64,000 nt of DNA from Bacteroidota bacterium (GTDB lineage Bacteria; Bacteroidota; Bacteroidia; Bacteroidales; Prolixibacteraceae): assembly GCA_023412195.1 (NCBI GenBank), contig JAEYNZ010000126.1:124001-188000 (forward strand). The letters are read 5' to 3'. Numbering within the stretch: position 1 is the stretch's first letter; the number at the start of each line of letters is the position of its first letter. The notes below the pieces were generated by a model. The model was not told the origin of the DNA. It worked only from the letters and a program-made list of their open reading frames with translations, and ran no database searches. Shown here one piece after another: positions 16,044 through 25,278 of this stretch. The translations under genes were made by a program, and so were the position numbers.

Positions 16044-19000
16044 TTATTCAATTTCCCTATGGTATTCCTGAAGGGATTTAACTTTATAAGCACCATTACG
16101 TCGCTCCCTGATTCCCTGCGTGGCAGCAAAAGCAGCAGCGGTTGTAGTAATGTATGGGATACCCAGTTTAATGGCAGTTTTTCGAATATAAGAATCATCA
16201 TATTCGCTGAGTTTGCCTGCCGGGGTATTAATTACCAGGTCGATTTCCCTGTTTACAAGTGCATCCACAATATTTGGGCGATTTTCGTATATTTTATTTA
16301 TAAACGTAGCTGAAATACCACATTTCTCCAGGTAATTTTTTGTACCTCCCGTAGCCATAATTTCAAATCCCATTTCAACAAAATTTTTAGTTGTATCCAG
16401 AATTTTATCTTTATCCCTGTCGCCAATGGTAATAAGAACAGTTCCTTTAGTTGGCAATGGGGTTTTGGTAGCTTCCTGTGATTTGAAAAAGGCCAGTCCA
16501 AAGGAATCAGCCATCCCAAGTACCTCACCTGTGGAACGCATTTCAGGTCCTAATACAGGATCCACTTCAGGAAACATGTTAAACGGGAAAACAGCTTCCT
16601 TTACGCCAAAATGCTTTAGCTTTCTTTTTTTAAGTCTGAAATCAGCAAGTTTCTTACCAAGAACTATCTCCGTTGCAATTTTTGCCATTGGGATGTTACA
16701 GATTTTGGAAACCAGCGGAACTGTGCGAGACGCACGTGGATTAGCTTCCAGAATATAAACCACATCCTTGTAAATTGCATACTGGATATTCATCAATCCA
16801 ACCACTTTCATTTCTATGGCAATACGCCTTGTATAATCTTCAATGGTCTTTATCAGTTCATCTTTAATAATTACAGGTGGAATTACGCATGCAGAATCGC
16901 CTGAATGAATCCCTGCATATTCAATATGCTGCATGACAGCCGGCACAAAGGCATCATGGCCGTCAGCAATGGCATCAGCCTCGGCCTCAATGGCATCCTC
17001 AAGAAACATATCAATGAGCAATGGGCGGTCGGGAGTGACATCCACAGCTTCGGTAACATAATGCCTCAACATCTCCTCATCGATTATAATCTTCATACCT
17101 CTTCCCCCTAAAACATAAGAAGGCCTGACCATCAAGGGGTAACCTATACGTTGTGCAATTTCAAGAGCCTCATCCATGTTACTGGCCATTCCGGATTCAG
17201 GTTGGGGTATAACCAACCTTTCCATCATATTACGGAAAAGGTCACGATCCTCTGCCATGTCTATGGTTTCCGGGCTTGTTCCAATGATTTTTACGCCATT
17301 GGCTTCCAGTTCTGAGGCAATATTAAGAGGCGTCTGTCCTCCAAACTGAACCACTACTCCCTCAGGCTTTTCCTTCTCATATATGCTCAGCACATCCTCG
17401 ACAGTAAGAGGTTCAAAATATAACCTATGGGAGGTATCATAATCCGTTGAAACGGTTTCAGGGTTACAATTTACCATGATAGATTCAAAACCTGCATCAC
17501 GGATGGCAAAAGCAGCATGTACACAACAGTAATCGAACTCTATTCCCTGTCCTATTCTGTTAGGGCCACCACCCAAAACCATTATTTTTTTATTGTTGTC
17601 GACCGAGACTTTATCAGGCGCATTATAGGTTGAAAAATAGTAAGCTGCATCAGCACCACTGACCGGCACAGGCTCCCAGGATTCTTCCAGTCCAAGACCT
17701 ATCCGTCGTAATCTGATTTCCTTCTCTGAAATTCCAAGCAACTTTGCAAGATACTTATCAGCAAATCCATCCTTTTTTGCTTGTATAAAAAGTTCATCAG
17801 GAAGGTTATTTCCTTTGTAAGTCAGGATTATTTCTTCCAGTTCCACAAGTTCCTTCATCTGCTCAATAAACCATGCTTTTATATAAGTTTTCTGATGCAG
17901 CTGATCAACAGTGGCGCCTTTTCGCAAAGCTTCATACATAATGAACTGCCTCTCACTGGAAGCATCCTTCAGCATCAGCATCAGTTCTTCCAATGATTTC
18001 CTGTTGAAGTCTTTGGCAAAACCCAATCCGTAACGGCCGGTTTCGAGTGACCGGATGGCTTTCTGAAATGCTTCCTTATAATTTTTACCAATGCTCATGA
18101 CTTCACCCACTGCCTGCATCTGGGTCCCCAATTTATCTTTAAGCCCTTCAAACTTCTCATATGCCCATTTTGCAAATTTCACCACAACATAATCTCCCCA
18201 TGGAGTATATTTATCCAGGGTATCTTCACGCCAATAGGGTATTTCATCAAGGGTAAGCCCACCAGCCAGAAGTGCTGAAATAAGAGCAATCGGGAAGCCA
18301 GTGGCTTTTGATGCCAATGCTGACGAACGGGATGTCCGTGGGTTTATTTCAATCACTACTACCCTGCCGGTTTTGGGATCATGTGCAAACTGCACATTGG
18401 TTCCACCTATTACTCCAATATCTTCAACGATCTTATAAGCATAATCCTGCAGCCGCTTCTGAAGTTCAACAGAGATGGTAAGCATTGGTGCTGTACAAAA
18501 AGAATCGCCTGTATGCACTCCAATGGCATCCACATTTTCAATAAAGCAAACCGTAATCATCCTGTTTTTGACATCACGAACCACTTCAAGTTCCAGTTCT
18601 TCCCATCCAAGTACCGATTCCTCTACCAGGATTTGCCCCACCATACTTGCAGCTATACCGCGTGAGGCTATGGTTCTCAATTCATCAGTATTATATACAA
18701 GCCCACCTCCTGTGCCTCCCATTGTATATGCAGGACGTATGACAACAGGGAATCCAAGATCAGCAGCTACTTTTTCTGCAGCTTCAACAGTTGTGACTGC
18801 AGAACTACGAGGCATGTCTATACCCAGCCGGGACATCGATTTCTTGAATTCAGTACGATCTTCTCCTTTCTCAATCGCTTCAAGATTAACTCCGATAACC
18901 TCCACATCATACTCCTCCAGAATTCCTTTTTTCGCCAGCTGAAGCGACAGGTTCAGAGCAGTCTGACCACCCAGGTTTGGCAATAATGCATCGGGCCGTT

Positions 19001-19241
19001 CCTTTTTAATGATTTCTGTCAGTGCATATTCATTAAGTGGCTCGATATAGGTATAATCTGCCATTTCAGGATCAGTCATAATCGTAGCCGGATTAGAATT
19101 AACCAGCACAATCTGATAACCCAGGGAGCGCAATGCTTTACATGCCTGCGTTCCGGAATAATCAAATTCACATGCCTGACCTATAATGATAGGACCAGAA
19201 CCGATTATTAGTATTTTTTGAAGATCTTCCCGTTTTGGCAT
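16044..19241 (-). CDS. carB: Carbamoyl-phosphate synthase large subunit
   Basis: 1065 residues, near the usual 1070. Two homologous ATP-grasp halves are visible: the first with IIGSGPIIIGQACEFDYSG and NPRTSRSSALASKATG, the second with GGGPNRIGQGIEFDYCCVHA and NPRASRTVPLVSK. The C-terminal 130 residues are the MGS-like allosteric domain (LITIGDRDKDKILD, MATGGTKNYLEKCGI). It makes carbamoyl phosphate from bicarbonate, ammonia and two ATP for pyrimidine and arginine synthesis. The glutaminase subunit gene carA is not in the window, so the two subunits are encoded apart. Confidence 0.97.
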   Translation of the reverse strand: MPKREDLQKILIIGSGPIIIGQACEFDYSGTQACKALRSLGYQIVLVNSNPATIMTDPEMADYTYIEPLNEYALTEIIKKERPDALLPNLGGQTALNLSLQLAKKGILEEYDVEVIGVNLEAIEKGEDRTEFKKSMSRLGIDMPRSSAVTTVEAAEKVAADLGFPVVIRPAYTMGGTGGGLVYNTDELRTIASRGIAASMVGQILVEESVLGWEELELEVVRDVKNRMITVCFIENVDAIGVHTGDSFCTAPMLTISVELQKRLQDYAYKIVEDIGVIGGTNVQFAHDPKTGRVVVIEINPRTSRSSALASKATGFPIALISALLAGGLTLDEIPYWREDTLDKYTPWGDYVVVKFAKWAYEKFEGLKDKLGTQMQAVGEVMSIGKNYKEAFQKAIRSLETGRYGLGFAKDFNRKSLEELMLMLKDASSERQFIMYEALRKGATVDQLHQKTYIKAWFIEQMKELVELEEIILTYKGNNLPDELFIQAKKDGFADKYLAKLLGISEKEIRLRRIGLGLEESWEPVPVSGADAAYYFSTYNAPDKVSVDNNKKIMVLGGGPNRIGQGIEFDYCCVHAAFAIRDAGFESIMVNCNPETVSTDYDTSHRLYFEPLTVEDVLSIYEKEKPEGVVVQFGGQTPLNIASELEANGVKIIGTSPETIDMAEDRDLFRNMMERLVIPQPESGMASNMDEALEIAQRIGYPLMVRPSYVLGGRGMKIIIDEEMLRHYVTEAVDVTPDRPLLIDMFLEDAIEAEADAIADGHDAFVPAVMQHIEYAGIHSGDSACVIPPVIIKDELIKTIEDYTRRIAIEMKVVGLMNIQYAIYKDVVYILEANPRASRTVPLVSKICNIPMAKIATEIVLGKKLADFRLKKRKLKHFGVKEAVFPFNMFPEVDPVLGPEMRSTGEVLGMADSFGLAFFKSQEATKTPLPTKGTVLITIGDRDKDKILDTTKNFVEMGFEIMATGGTKNYLEKCGISATFINKIYENRPNIVDALVNREIDLVINTPAGKLSEYDDSYIRKTAIKLGIPYITTTAAAFAATQGIRERRNGAYKVKSLQEYHREIE

Positions 19242-19448
19242 AAAACTGAATTTTTTAAGAGTTATTTTTTTAACTATTACAAAAGTGCCTTTAAATTTTT
19301 ATTTTTTCCAACTGAACATGCTAAAAAATGTTGATTTGATAATTACTTTATGTGAATCACGAATATTTAAAAATTCAGGTCATCTTAATTTTATAATAAT
19401 ATAACCATAACGGAACATGAGAACTGTTTTAAAGACGAACAATTGTTG

Positions 19449-19456
19449 TATTTTTG
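19449..19456 (+). promoter_or_regulatory. -7 box before the metallophosphoesterase gene
   Basis: TATTTTTG fits the Bacteroidota TAnnTTTG. It lies 23 bases before the start codon at 19480. No clear TTTG is seen at -33; GTTT lies at about the right distance. Confidence 0.5.
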
Positions 19457-19479
19457 GGTTCTAGTGTTAAACAGCATTA

Positions 19480-20637
19480 ATGGATAAGAGCAAAACATAT
19501 ATGATATTTTTTATTGTAGTATTTTCTGTAAACCTGATAGTAAATTTTTATATCTTTTTTCGTACAAAAGCCTTGTTCCCTGAAAGTACAGCTGCATGGT
19601 GGATAACAACCATCCTGTTCTGGCTTTTGGCTTTTGCTTATGTTATCGGGCGGATTACAGAACGCAACGGATCGGAACTGATTGCAGAAGGTTTTATAAA
19701 ATCTGGTTCTATATGGCTTGGAGCCATGGTTTATCTTACACTGTTGTTCTTACTTGCAGATATTTTACGCGGCCTTAATTCCTTATTTCATTTTACTGAT
19801 TACCTGGGGTTCAACTGGAATGACAGCAAAGGCAAAGTAACCATTTGGCTTGTTTATGGGGTGACTGCTGCCATCCTGCTCGTGGGTTTTATCAATGCGA
19901 AAAGTCCTGTTGTTAAAAAAATTTCTGTAAATGTAGGGAAACAAGTTCCGGACGGTGTGATAAAGGTAGTACTTGCCAGCGATTTACATTTAGGCATGAT
20001 GAACTCTACAAACAGCCTGAAGAAAATGGTCTCTCTTATCAACAACCAGAATGCCGATCTTATTCTTTTAGGTGGTGATGTATTTGATGAAGATCTTGGT
20101 CCGGTGATCCGCAACAATTTGGGTGACCTGTTAAAGAATTTGAAGGCAAAACACGGTGTTTATGCGGTACTTGGCAACCATGAATTTTATGGTAATGCCG
20201 CTGAAGCTCAAAAGTATTTAACCGATCATCATGTGACCGTTTTGCGCGACAGCATTACGGTACTTGAGAATGGTATAACAATAATAGGCAGAGAAGATCT
20301 GACAGCAGAAAGAATGTATGGCCGCAAAAGGAAATCGCTGGAGCAGTTGCTTGACGGGACGAACACTTCGAACATAATTCTCATGCTTGATCATCAGCCC
20401 TATCATGTAGCAGAGGTTGCAGAGAGTCCGGTTGACCTGCAGGTATCAGGTCATACGCATAACGGGCAGATGTGGCCTTTTAATTATATTACAAGCGCAA
20501 TCTTTGATATAAGCGAAGGATATCGAAAAATAAATGGAACCCATTTTTATGTATCCTCCGGATACGGTACCTGGGGACCACCCATCCGCACCAACAGCCG
20601 TTCTGAAATCATAGTTATTGAAATTTCAGGAAATTGA
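19480..20637 (+). CDS. Membrane-anchored metallophosphoesterase
   Basis: 385 residues. The N-terminal 140 carry four membrane spans (about 7-28, 38-58, 77-97, 120-140). The rest is a calcineurin-like phosphoesterase with all metal ligands: D168 and H170 (SDLHLG), D200 (LGGDVFDED), N233/H234 (GNHEFY) and the late GHTHNGQMWP. The arrangement resembles YkuE/YaeI-type phosphodiesterases, which act at the membrane, some on lipid or nucleotide substrates. The substrate is unknown. Single gene with its own -7 box. Confidence 0.9.
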   Translation: MDKSKTYMIFFIVVFSVNLIVNFYIFFRTKALFPESTAAWWITTILFWLLAFAYVIGRITERNGSELIAEGFIKSGSIWLGAMVYLTLLFLLADILRGLNSLFHFTDYLGFNWNDSKGKVTIWLVYGVTAAILLVGFINAKSPVVKKISVNVGKQVPDGVIKVVLASDLHLGMMNSTNSLKKMVSLINNQNADLILLGGDVFDEDLGPVIRNNLGDLLKNLKAKHGVYAVLGNHEFYGNAAEAQKYLTDHHVTVLRDSITVLENGITIIGREDLTAERMYGRKRKSLEQLLDGTNTSNIILMLDHQPYHVAEVAESPVDLQVSGHTHNGQMWPFNYITSAIFDISEGYRKINGTHFYVSSGYGTWGPPIRTNSRSEIIVIEISGN

Positions 20638-20772
20638 TTTTCGTGTTTATTATCATCATTATAAGGAAGAGCAACCAGACAAACACGCCTATGATACCAC
20701 CGGTGTCCTTTAAAATATAAATTAACAGGAAATCATCTTCAGCCATGAGAATAAGGCAGGCCTCAAATGGCT

Positions 20773-21591
20773 TCATTCCTCCAATTCAAAGACCTTTACA
20801 TAATCAATGTAGTACTTTTGAGGGAAAATGGATTCATCAATACCTTGCTGACCTCCCCAACCGCCTCCTATGGCAAGGTTTAAAATGAGATAATGCGGCT
20901 TGTCGAACGGCCAGGTATCGGCTCCCCTATTTTCATTTTCATAGACAAGGTAACATTCATCATCAATAAAAAATTCAATGCGGTCGTCATACCATTCAAT
21001 TGAATAGGTATAAAAAAGATCATAAGGTTTTTCAAGGGTCAGCTTGTTTCCCTTTGCAGTTCCCTGTACATGATTATATGCTTTTGTATGAATGTTGCCA
21101 TGAACTACATCAGGGTCATAGCCGACATTTTCCATAATATCAATTTCACCGCATTCCGGCCAGCCGGTACCTGTCTGGAAACTATTGCCCAACATCCATA
21201 TAGCAGGCCATGTACCTCTTCCGGCAGGCAGTTTTGCCCTAACCTCCACCCTACCATACATAATGCTTTTCTTTCCATACGTATGTATACTTGCTGAGGT
21301 AATTTTATTTCCCTTCCAGTTATCTTTTCTAGCTTCAATTATAAGGTTGCCATCCTCAACTCTTGCATTTTCTGATCTTCCCCTTGTATAAAACTGAGCT
21401 TCGTTGTTCCTGACATAGCCTTCCTCATAGCTCCAAATTGCAGTGTCGGGAAGGCCTGAGTAACTAAAGTTCTCCTCCCACACAAGTTTCCATTTTCCTT
21501 TTTCACGAACAGGATTATTTGCATGGCTGAATGACCAGAAACACATTATAAAACATACTATCAATCTAAAACAGGTGATTTTACTTTTCAT
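20773..21591 (-). CDS. Glycoside hydrolase family 16 (endo-beta-1,3-glucanase-like)
   Basis: 272 residues with an N-terminal signal peptide (about 1-24) and no lipobox, so probably periplasmic or secreted. The GH16 catalytic motif is intact: E149 (nucleophile), D151 and E154 (acid/base) in CGEIDIMENVG. Also visible are WPAIWMLG before it and NLAIGGGWGGQQGID and YYIDYVKVF at the end, as in laminarinases. Cleaves internal beta-1,3 (or mixed beta-1,3-1,4) links in glucans. No SusCD pair is adjacent. A -7 box lies just upstream. Confidence 0.92.
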   Translation of the reverse strand: MKSKITCFRLIVCFIMCFWSFSHANNPVREKGKWKLVWEENFSYSGLPDTAIWSYEEGYVRNNEAQFYTRGRSENARVEDGNLIIEARKDNWKGNKITSASIHTYGKKSIMYGRVEVRAKLPAGRGTWPAIWMLGNSFQTGTGWPECGEIDIMENVGYDPDVVHGNIHTKAYNHVQGTAKGNKLTLEKPYDLFYTYSIEWYDDRIEFFIDDECYLVYENENRGADTWPFDKPHYLILNLAIGGGWGGQQGIDESIFPQKYYIDYVKVFELEE

Positions 21592-21614
21592 ACTGCTGTA
21601 AATTAGCTTTTAAT

Positions 21615-21622
21615 CAAAGATA
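21615..21622 (-). promoter_or_regulatory. -7 box before the GH16 gene
   Basis: On the minus strand TATCTTTG fits TAnnTTTG and lies 23 bases before the ATG at 21591. No clear -33 TTTG. Confidence 0.5.
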
Positions 21623-21752
21623 AAAACAATAATCCATCTTGATATACTCCACACATTTTTTAACTTCAGGTTGGTCGTGTTACTACAGCTTAACTCTTGT
21701 TTAAATAATTTGTAATTCATGATGATTCTGATAATTATCTCTTTTGATATGT

Positions 21753-21760
21753 TAATTTTG
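21753..21760 (+). promoter_or_regulatory. -7 box before the HAD phosphatase gene
   Basis: TAATTTTG fits TAnnTTTG and lies 19 bases before the ATG at 21780. No clear -33 TTTG. Confidence 0.5.
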
Positions 21761-21779
21761 CGGCAAATCATAAAAAGAT

Positions 21780-22385
21780 ATGGGTTTACATGTTCACCCT
21801 GAAGCCAGGGCGTTAATATTTGATCTTGATGGCACACTTTCAAATTCTCTGCCTGTGCATCTTTCTACCTGGAACCGCATAGGTGAAAGGTACGGATTCA
21901 AATTTGATCCGAAGATATTATACGAAATGACAGGAATGCCTACTATTGATTTTGCCAGGAGAGTAGTTGAACAATATGGCCTCTCAATAACTCCCGAAGA
22001 GGTAGTTAAGCTTAAACAGCAGTCCTTCTGGGAATCTGCAGCATTATTGAAACCTGTAGAGGAAATGATTGCCATTGTAAAAGAGTATCATGGCAGGTTA
22101 CCTATGTCAGTGGGAACCGGGGCGAGCCGTAAAAGTGCCGAAGTTCAACTGAATGCCCTTGATATTACCAGATATTTCGATTTTATTGTATCTGCTGAAG
22201 ACGTTACACTTCATAAACCTGAACCTGAAACATTTTTATTGTGTGCTGAACTTATGAAAGTAGAGCCTTCGAAGTGCCAGGTATTCGAAGATGGGGATCT
22301 GGGAATAGCTGCAGCACAAAAAGCCGGAATGATAGTGACTGACGTCAGGCCGCATATAAACTATGGCGAATGGATGCAATCCTGA
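21780..22385 (+). CDS. HAD-superfamily phosphatase (beta-phosphoglucomutase/YqaB-like)
   Basis: 201 residues. HAD subfamily IA motifs are all present: motif I FDLDGTL with D15 and D17, a helical cap (about 20-85), motif II (SVGTGASR), the lysine in HKPEPE, and motif IV (FEDGDLGI). Such enzymes dephosphorylate small sugar phosphates, for example fructose-1-phosphate; the exact substrate cannot be read from sequence. The 3' end overlaps the start of the AEC permease frame by 16 bases, which suggests coupled translation with that (now interrupted) gene. Confidence 0.88.
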   Translation: MGLHVHPEARALIFDLDGTLSNSLPVHLSTWNRIGERYGFKFDPKILYEMTGMPTIDFARRVVEQYGLSITPEEVVKLKQQSFWESAALLKPVEEMIAIVKEYHGRLPMSVGTGASRKSAEVQLNALDITRYFDFIVSAEDVTLHKPEPETFLLCAELMKVEPSKCQVFEDGDLGIAAAQKAGMIVTDVRPHINYGEWMQS

Positions 22386-23299
22386 ATTCATTTGAAACTG
22401 TTCTACCCCTTTTCCTTGTAATCCTTACAGGTGCAATTTTTTCCCGTACAGGAGCAGCCTCTCATAACTGGGTAGAAGTTTTGAATAAGTATGCTCTGTG
22501 AATAGGCTTTCCGGCGCTGGTAGTATATTCATTGATGCAACTTGAAGGCCAGATACAAAATTTCCTGTCACTTATTCTTCTTAATTCAGCATACCTTATT
22601 GCCTGCATGGCCCTTGTTTATTTTCTTGCTATGCTATTCCCACTAAAATCAAAAATGAAACAATCATTGTTTCTTATCATTCCTTTTGGAAATATTGCCT
22701 ACCTGGGCATTCCTGTTTTGGAAAACACCTATGGGCAAGGCATCCTGCCTGTTGCAGCAATATTATCTGCAGTATATGTTTTCTGGATGCTAACCCTGGC
22801 ACTTGTTCTTGTAGAGATAAATGGAAACAGTTCAATTGATATAAAAAAAATGACCTTCAGCCTGCTTAAAAATCCTCTGCTGATTTCAGTATTTATAGGA
22901 ATTGCAATTGTAGTATTTAAAATTCCTGTGCCAAAGGTTGCCGTACAAACAATAAAACTGTTCTCTCAATCGGTAACAGCTGTTGTACTGTTTTCACTGG
23001 GTATATTTATAGGTTTGCAGAAAATAGGCAATACGTTAGAGTGGGCACAGGTCGTGCTTATCTCGACAACCTCAATGATCATTATACCTGCACTGTTATA
23101 CCTGGCACTTCGATTTGCAAACCTTCCTCCTGAAGAACTTAAGGCATCAGTAATAGATGCTGCAATGCCTCTGGGACTTACACCTTACGCACTTTCTGTG
23201 CAATACCAGCTTGAAATAAAACTATTTGCCCGTGTCGTTGTTTTTGGCACATTGATTTCAGTGGTCGTCATTCCGCTGTGGATTTTCATTCTCGGATGA
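22370..23299 (+). pseudogene. AEC-family (auxin efflux carrier type) permease interrupted by TGA
   Basis: Read from the ATG at 22370, the frame is 309 codons, the usual AEC length, but codon 44 is TGA (22499-22501). The 43 codons before it encode a proper first span (SFETVLPLFLVILTGAIFSR, then LNKYAL) and the frame resumes with IGFPALVVYSLMQLEGQ, the conserved proline segment. The rest has about eight spans (LIIPFGNIAYLGIPVLENTY; AMPLGLTPYALSVQYQ). TGA is a normal stop elsewhere in this window, so recoding is unlikely; a TGG-to-TGA change or a sequencing error fits best. A shortened product could start at the ATG at 22532 but would lack the first span and more. Confidence 0.85.
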
Positions 23300-23314
23300 A
23301 AATCTTTCCAGAGG

Positions 23315-24595
23315 TCAATATGCAAAAAGCGGAAAAACCTTCATCATTTCATGCACTTTAGCAGAAATAGATTTCAGAACTTTTTCATCATCTATATTTG
23401 AAATGACCTCATCAATCATTTGTACGATCTCAGGCATCATATCCTCCTTCACTCCACGGGTAGTAATGGCAGGCGTTCCCACTCTTAATCCGGATGTCTG
23501 AAATGGTGAACGGCTGTCGAATGGGACCATGTTTTTATTTACTGTAATGTCTGCCCGCACAAGCACATTTTCCACCTGCCTGCCTGTAACAGCAGGAAAT
23601 TTTGTTCGAAGGTCGATAAGCATGGAATGATTGTCAGTACCCCCTGAAATAACCTTATATCCCAGGTCTATAAATGCGTTTGCCATTACCTGTGCATTCT
23701 TCTGAACCTGCCGCTGATACTCTTTAAATTCAGGGGCAAGCGCTTCTCCAAAGGCCACTGCCTTTGAAGCAATTACATGCTCAAGAGGCCCTCCCTGCTG
23801 ACCTGGGAAAACTGACGAATCGAACAATGACGACATCATTCTGACTTCTCCCTTTTTAGTAGCAATCCCCCACGGATTTTCAAAATCCTTTCCTATAAGA
23901 ATGATCCCTCCGCGCGGACCCCTTAATGTTTTATGGGTAGTTGAAGTTACTACATGTGCATGTTTAACCGGGTTATCAAGCAACCCAGCTGCAATCAAGC
24001 CTGCCGGGTGTGCCATATCAATCATAAGCAGGGCTCCAACCTTATCGGCAATCTTGCGCATACGCGGGTAATCCCATTCACGGCTGTATGCTGATGCCCC
24101 TCCAATAATCAATTTGGGTTTATGTTCCAGAGCGAGGGCTTCCATCTCATCATAATCAACAAGTCCTGTATCTTCCTTAACCCGGTATCCCACCGGATTG
24201 TATAGTATACCTGAACTGTTCACAGGTGAACCGTGAGAAAGATGGCCTCCGTGTGAAAGATCAAGTCCCAGAAAAGTATCACCTGGTTTTAATATTACAC
24301 TGAGCACAGCAGCATTTGCCTGCGCCCCGGAATGAGGTTGAACATTGGCCCATTCTGCACCATACAGTTTGCATATGCGGTCAATGGCCAGTTGTTCGGT
24401 CTGATCTACAAACTGACATCCGCCATAGTATCGGTGCCCGGGATACCCTTCAGCATATTTATTTGTCATAACTGATCCCATTGCCTCAAGCACCTGGTCA
24501 CTTACAAAATTCTCGGATGCAATCAATTCAATTCCGCTCAGCTGGCGCTCACGTTCTTTTTGAATAATATCAAATACCAGTGTATCCCTTTTCAT
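23315..24595 (-). CDS. glyA: Serine hydroxymethyltransferase
   Basis: 426 residues, normal length. The pyridoxal-phosphate lysine is K222 in TSTTHKTLRGPRGG; substrate-binding segments IELIASENFVS, YPGHRYYGG and HPAGLIA are intact. It converts serine and tetrahydrofolate to glycine and methylene-tetrahydrofolate, the main source of one-carbon units. Cytoplasmic. It converges on the AEC permease gene with only 15 bases between, and has its own -7 box. Confidence 0.97.
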   Translation of the reverse strand: MKRDTLVFDIIQKERERQLSGIELIASENFVSDQVLEAMGSVMTNKYAEGYPGHRYYGGCQFVDQTEQLAIDRICKLYGAEWANVQPHSGAQANAAVLSVILKPGDTFLGLDLSHGGHLSHGSPVNSSGILYNPVGYRVKEDTGLVDYDEMEALALEHKPKLIIGGASAYSREWDYPRMRKIADKVGALLMIDMAHPAGLIAAGLLDNPVKHAHVVTSTTHKTLRGPRGGIILIGKDFENPWGIATKKGEVRMMSSLFDSSVFPGQQGGPLEHVIASKAVAFGEALAPEFKEYQRQVQKNAQVMANAFIDLGYKVISGGTDNHSMLIDLRTKFPAVTGRQVENVLVRADITVNKNMVPFDSRSPFQTSGLRVGTPAITTRGVKEDMMPEIVQMIDEVISNIDDEKVLKSISAKVHEMMKVFPLFAY

Positions 24596-24620
24596 TTTTC
24601 TGAAAATTTGAAATAATGTC

Positions 24621-24628
24621 CAAAGGTA
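24621..24628 (-). promoter_or_regulatory. -7 box before glyA
   Basis: On the minus strand TACCTTTG, an exact match to TAnnTTTG, 25 bases before the glyA ATG. No TTTG was found at the -33 spacing. Confidence 0.55.
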
Positions 24629-24769
24629 GTATAATTAAAAAAAGCCCCTGAGGGAAGAAGCTTCTAAAAACTCACTATTTTTGAACAATTAATCTTGAAG
24701 TGACTGATCTTGCTTAAGTGAAATACGATCTATAAAATAACATTACGGTTTTCCTGAAAAAAATAAGAT

Positions 24770-25177
24770 TTGAAACAACCTGAAAACATATACCAGCGAC
24801 CGGCACTGTTAAGTGCACTGTGCTTTTTAACTTTTACGGGCAGCATCATTGGGTTTATTGGTTACTTTATTGCCGCCCTTTTTTTTGAAGAAGTTTCAGA
24901 ACTCATTATCAGGTATTCTTCATGGCATACAACCAGCGAAATCTCCCCTTTCTATTTTCTTATCCTGATGGTGTTTTACTCCTTTTCTCTCATTGGAGCA
25001 ATAAGGATGTGGAAACTGCATCGTGACGGTTACTTCATATATGTGCCGGCACAACTTATCATACTGCTTCTTCCGGTGATCTGGATCAACTTGCAGGCCC
25101 TGTCAGTTACCAACACTCTATTTACAATTGTTTTTATTACAGGTTATACACTTAATGTAAAATATATGAAGCATTAA
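24770..25177 (+). CDS. Four-span membrane protein of unknown function
   Basis: 135 residues starting at a TTG codon; no family recognised. Four hydrophobic stretches at about 12-37 (LSALCFLTFTGSIIGFIGYF), 60-80, 91-108 and 112-130, with short charged loops. The hydrophobic pattern and small size suggest an integral inner-membrane protein. It stands between glyA (divergent) and the oxidoreductase gene 100 bases downstream. No motif suggests an enzyme activity. Confidence 0.65.
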   Translation: MKQPENIYQRPALLSALCFLTFTGSIIGFIGYFIAALFFEEVSELIIRYSSWHTTSEISPFYFLILMVFYSFSLIGAIRMWKLHRDGYFIYVPAQLIILLLPVIWINLQALSVTNTLFTIVFITGYTLNVKYMKH

Positions 25178-25278
25178 GATTAAAATGGCTGTATCATGCT
25201 TAAACATGATTTGATCTTCCATTAAACCAAAACACCTATACAATGTTAAGAATACAAACCCTAAACATTTCATAGCAA

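Noticed and set aside
22499..22501. TGA as selenocysteine or tryptophan codon
   Set aside because: Several genes here end at TGA, and no selenocysteine hairpin is evident after it; AEC permeases have no known selenocysteine.
25194..25211. Hairpin ATCATG/CATGAT as a terminator after the small membrane protein
   Set aside because: Only six AT-rich pairs and no T-run follow.
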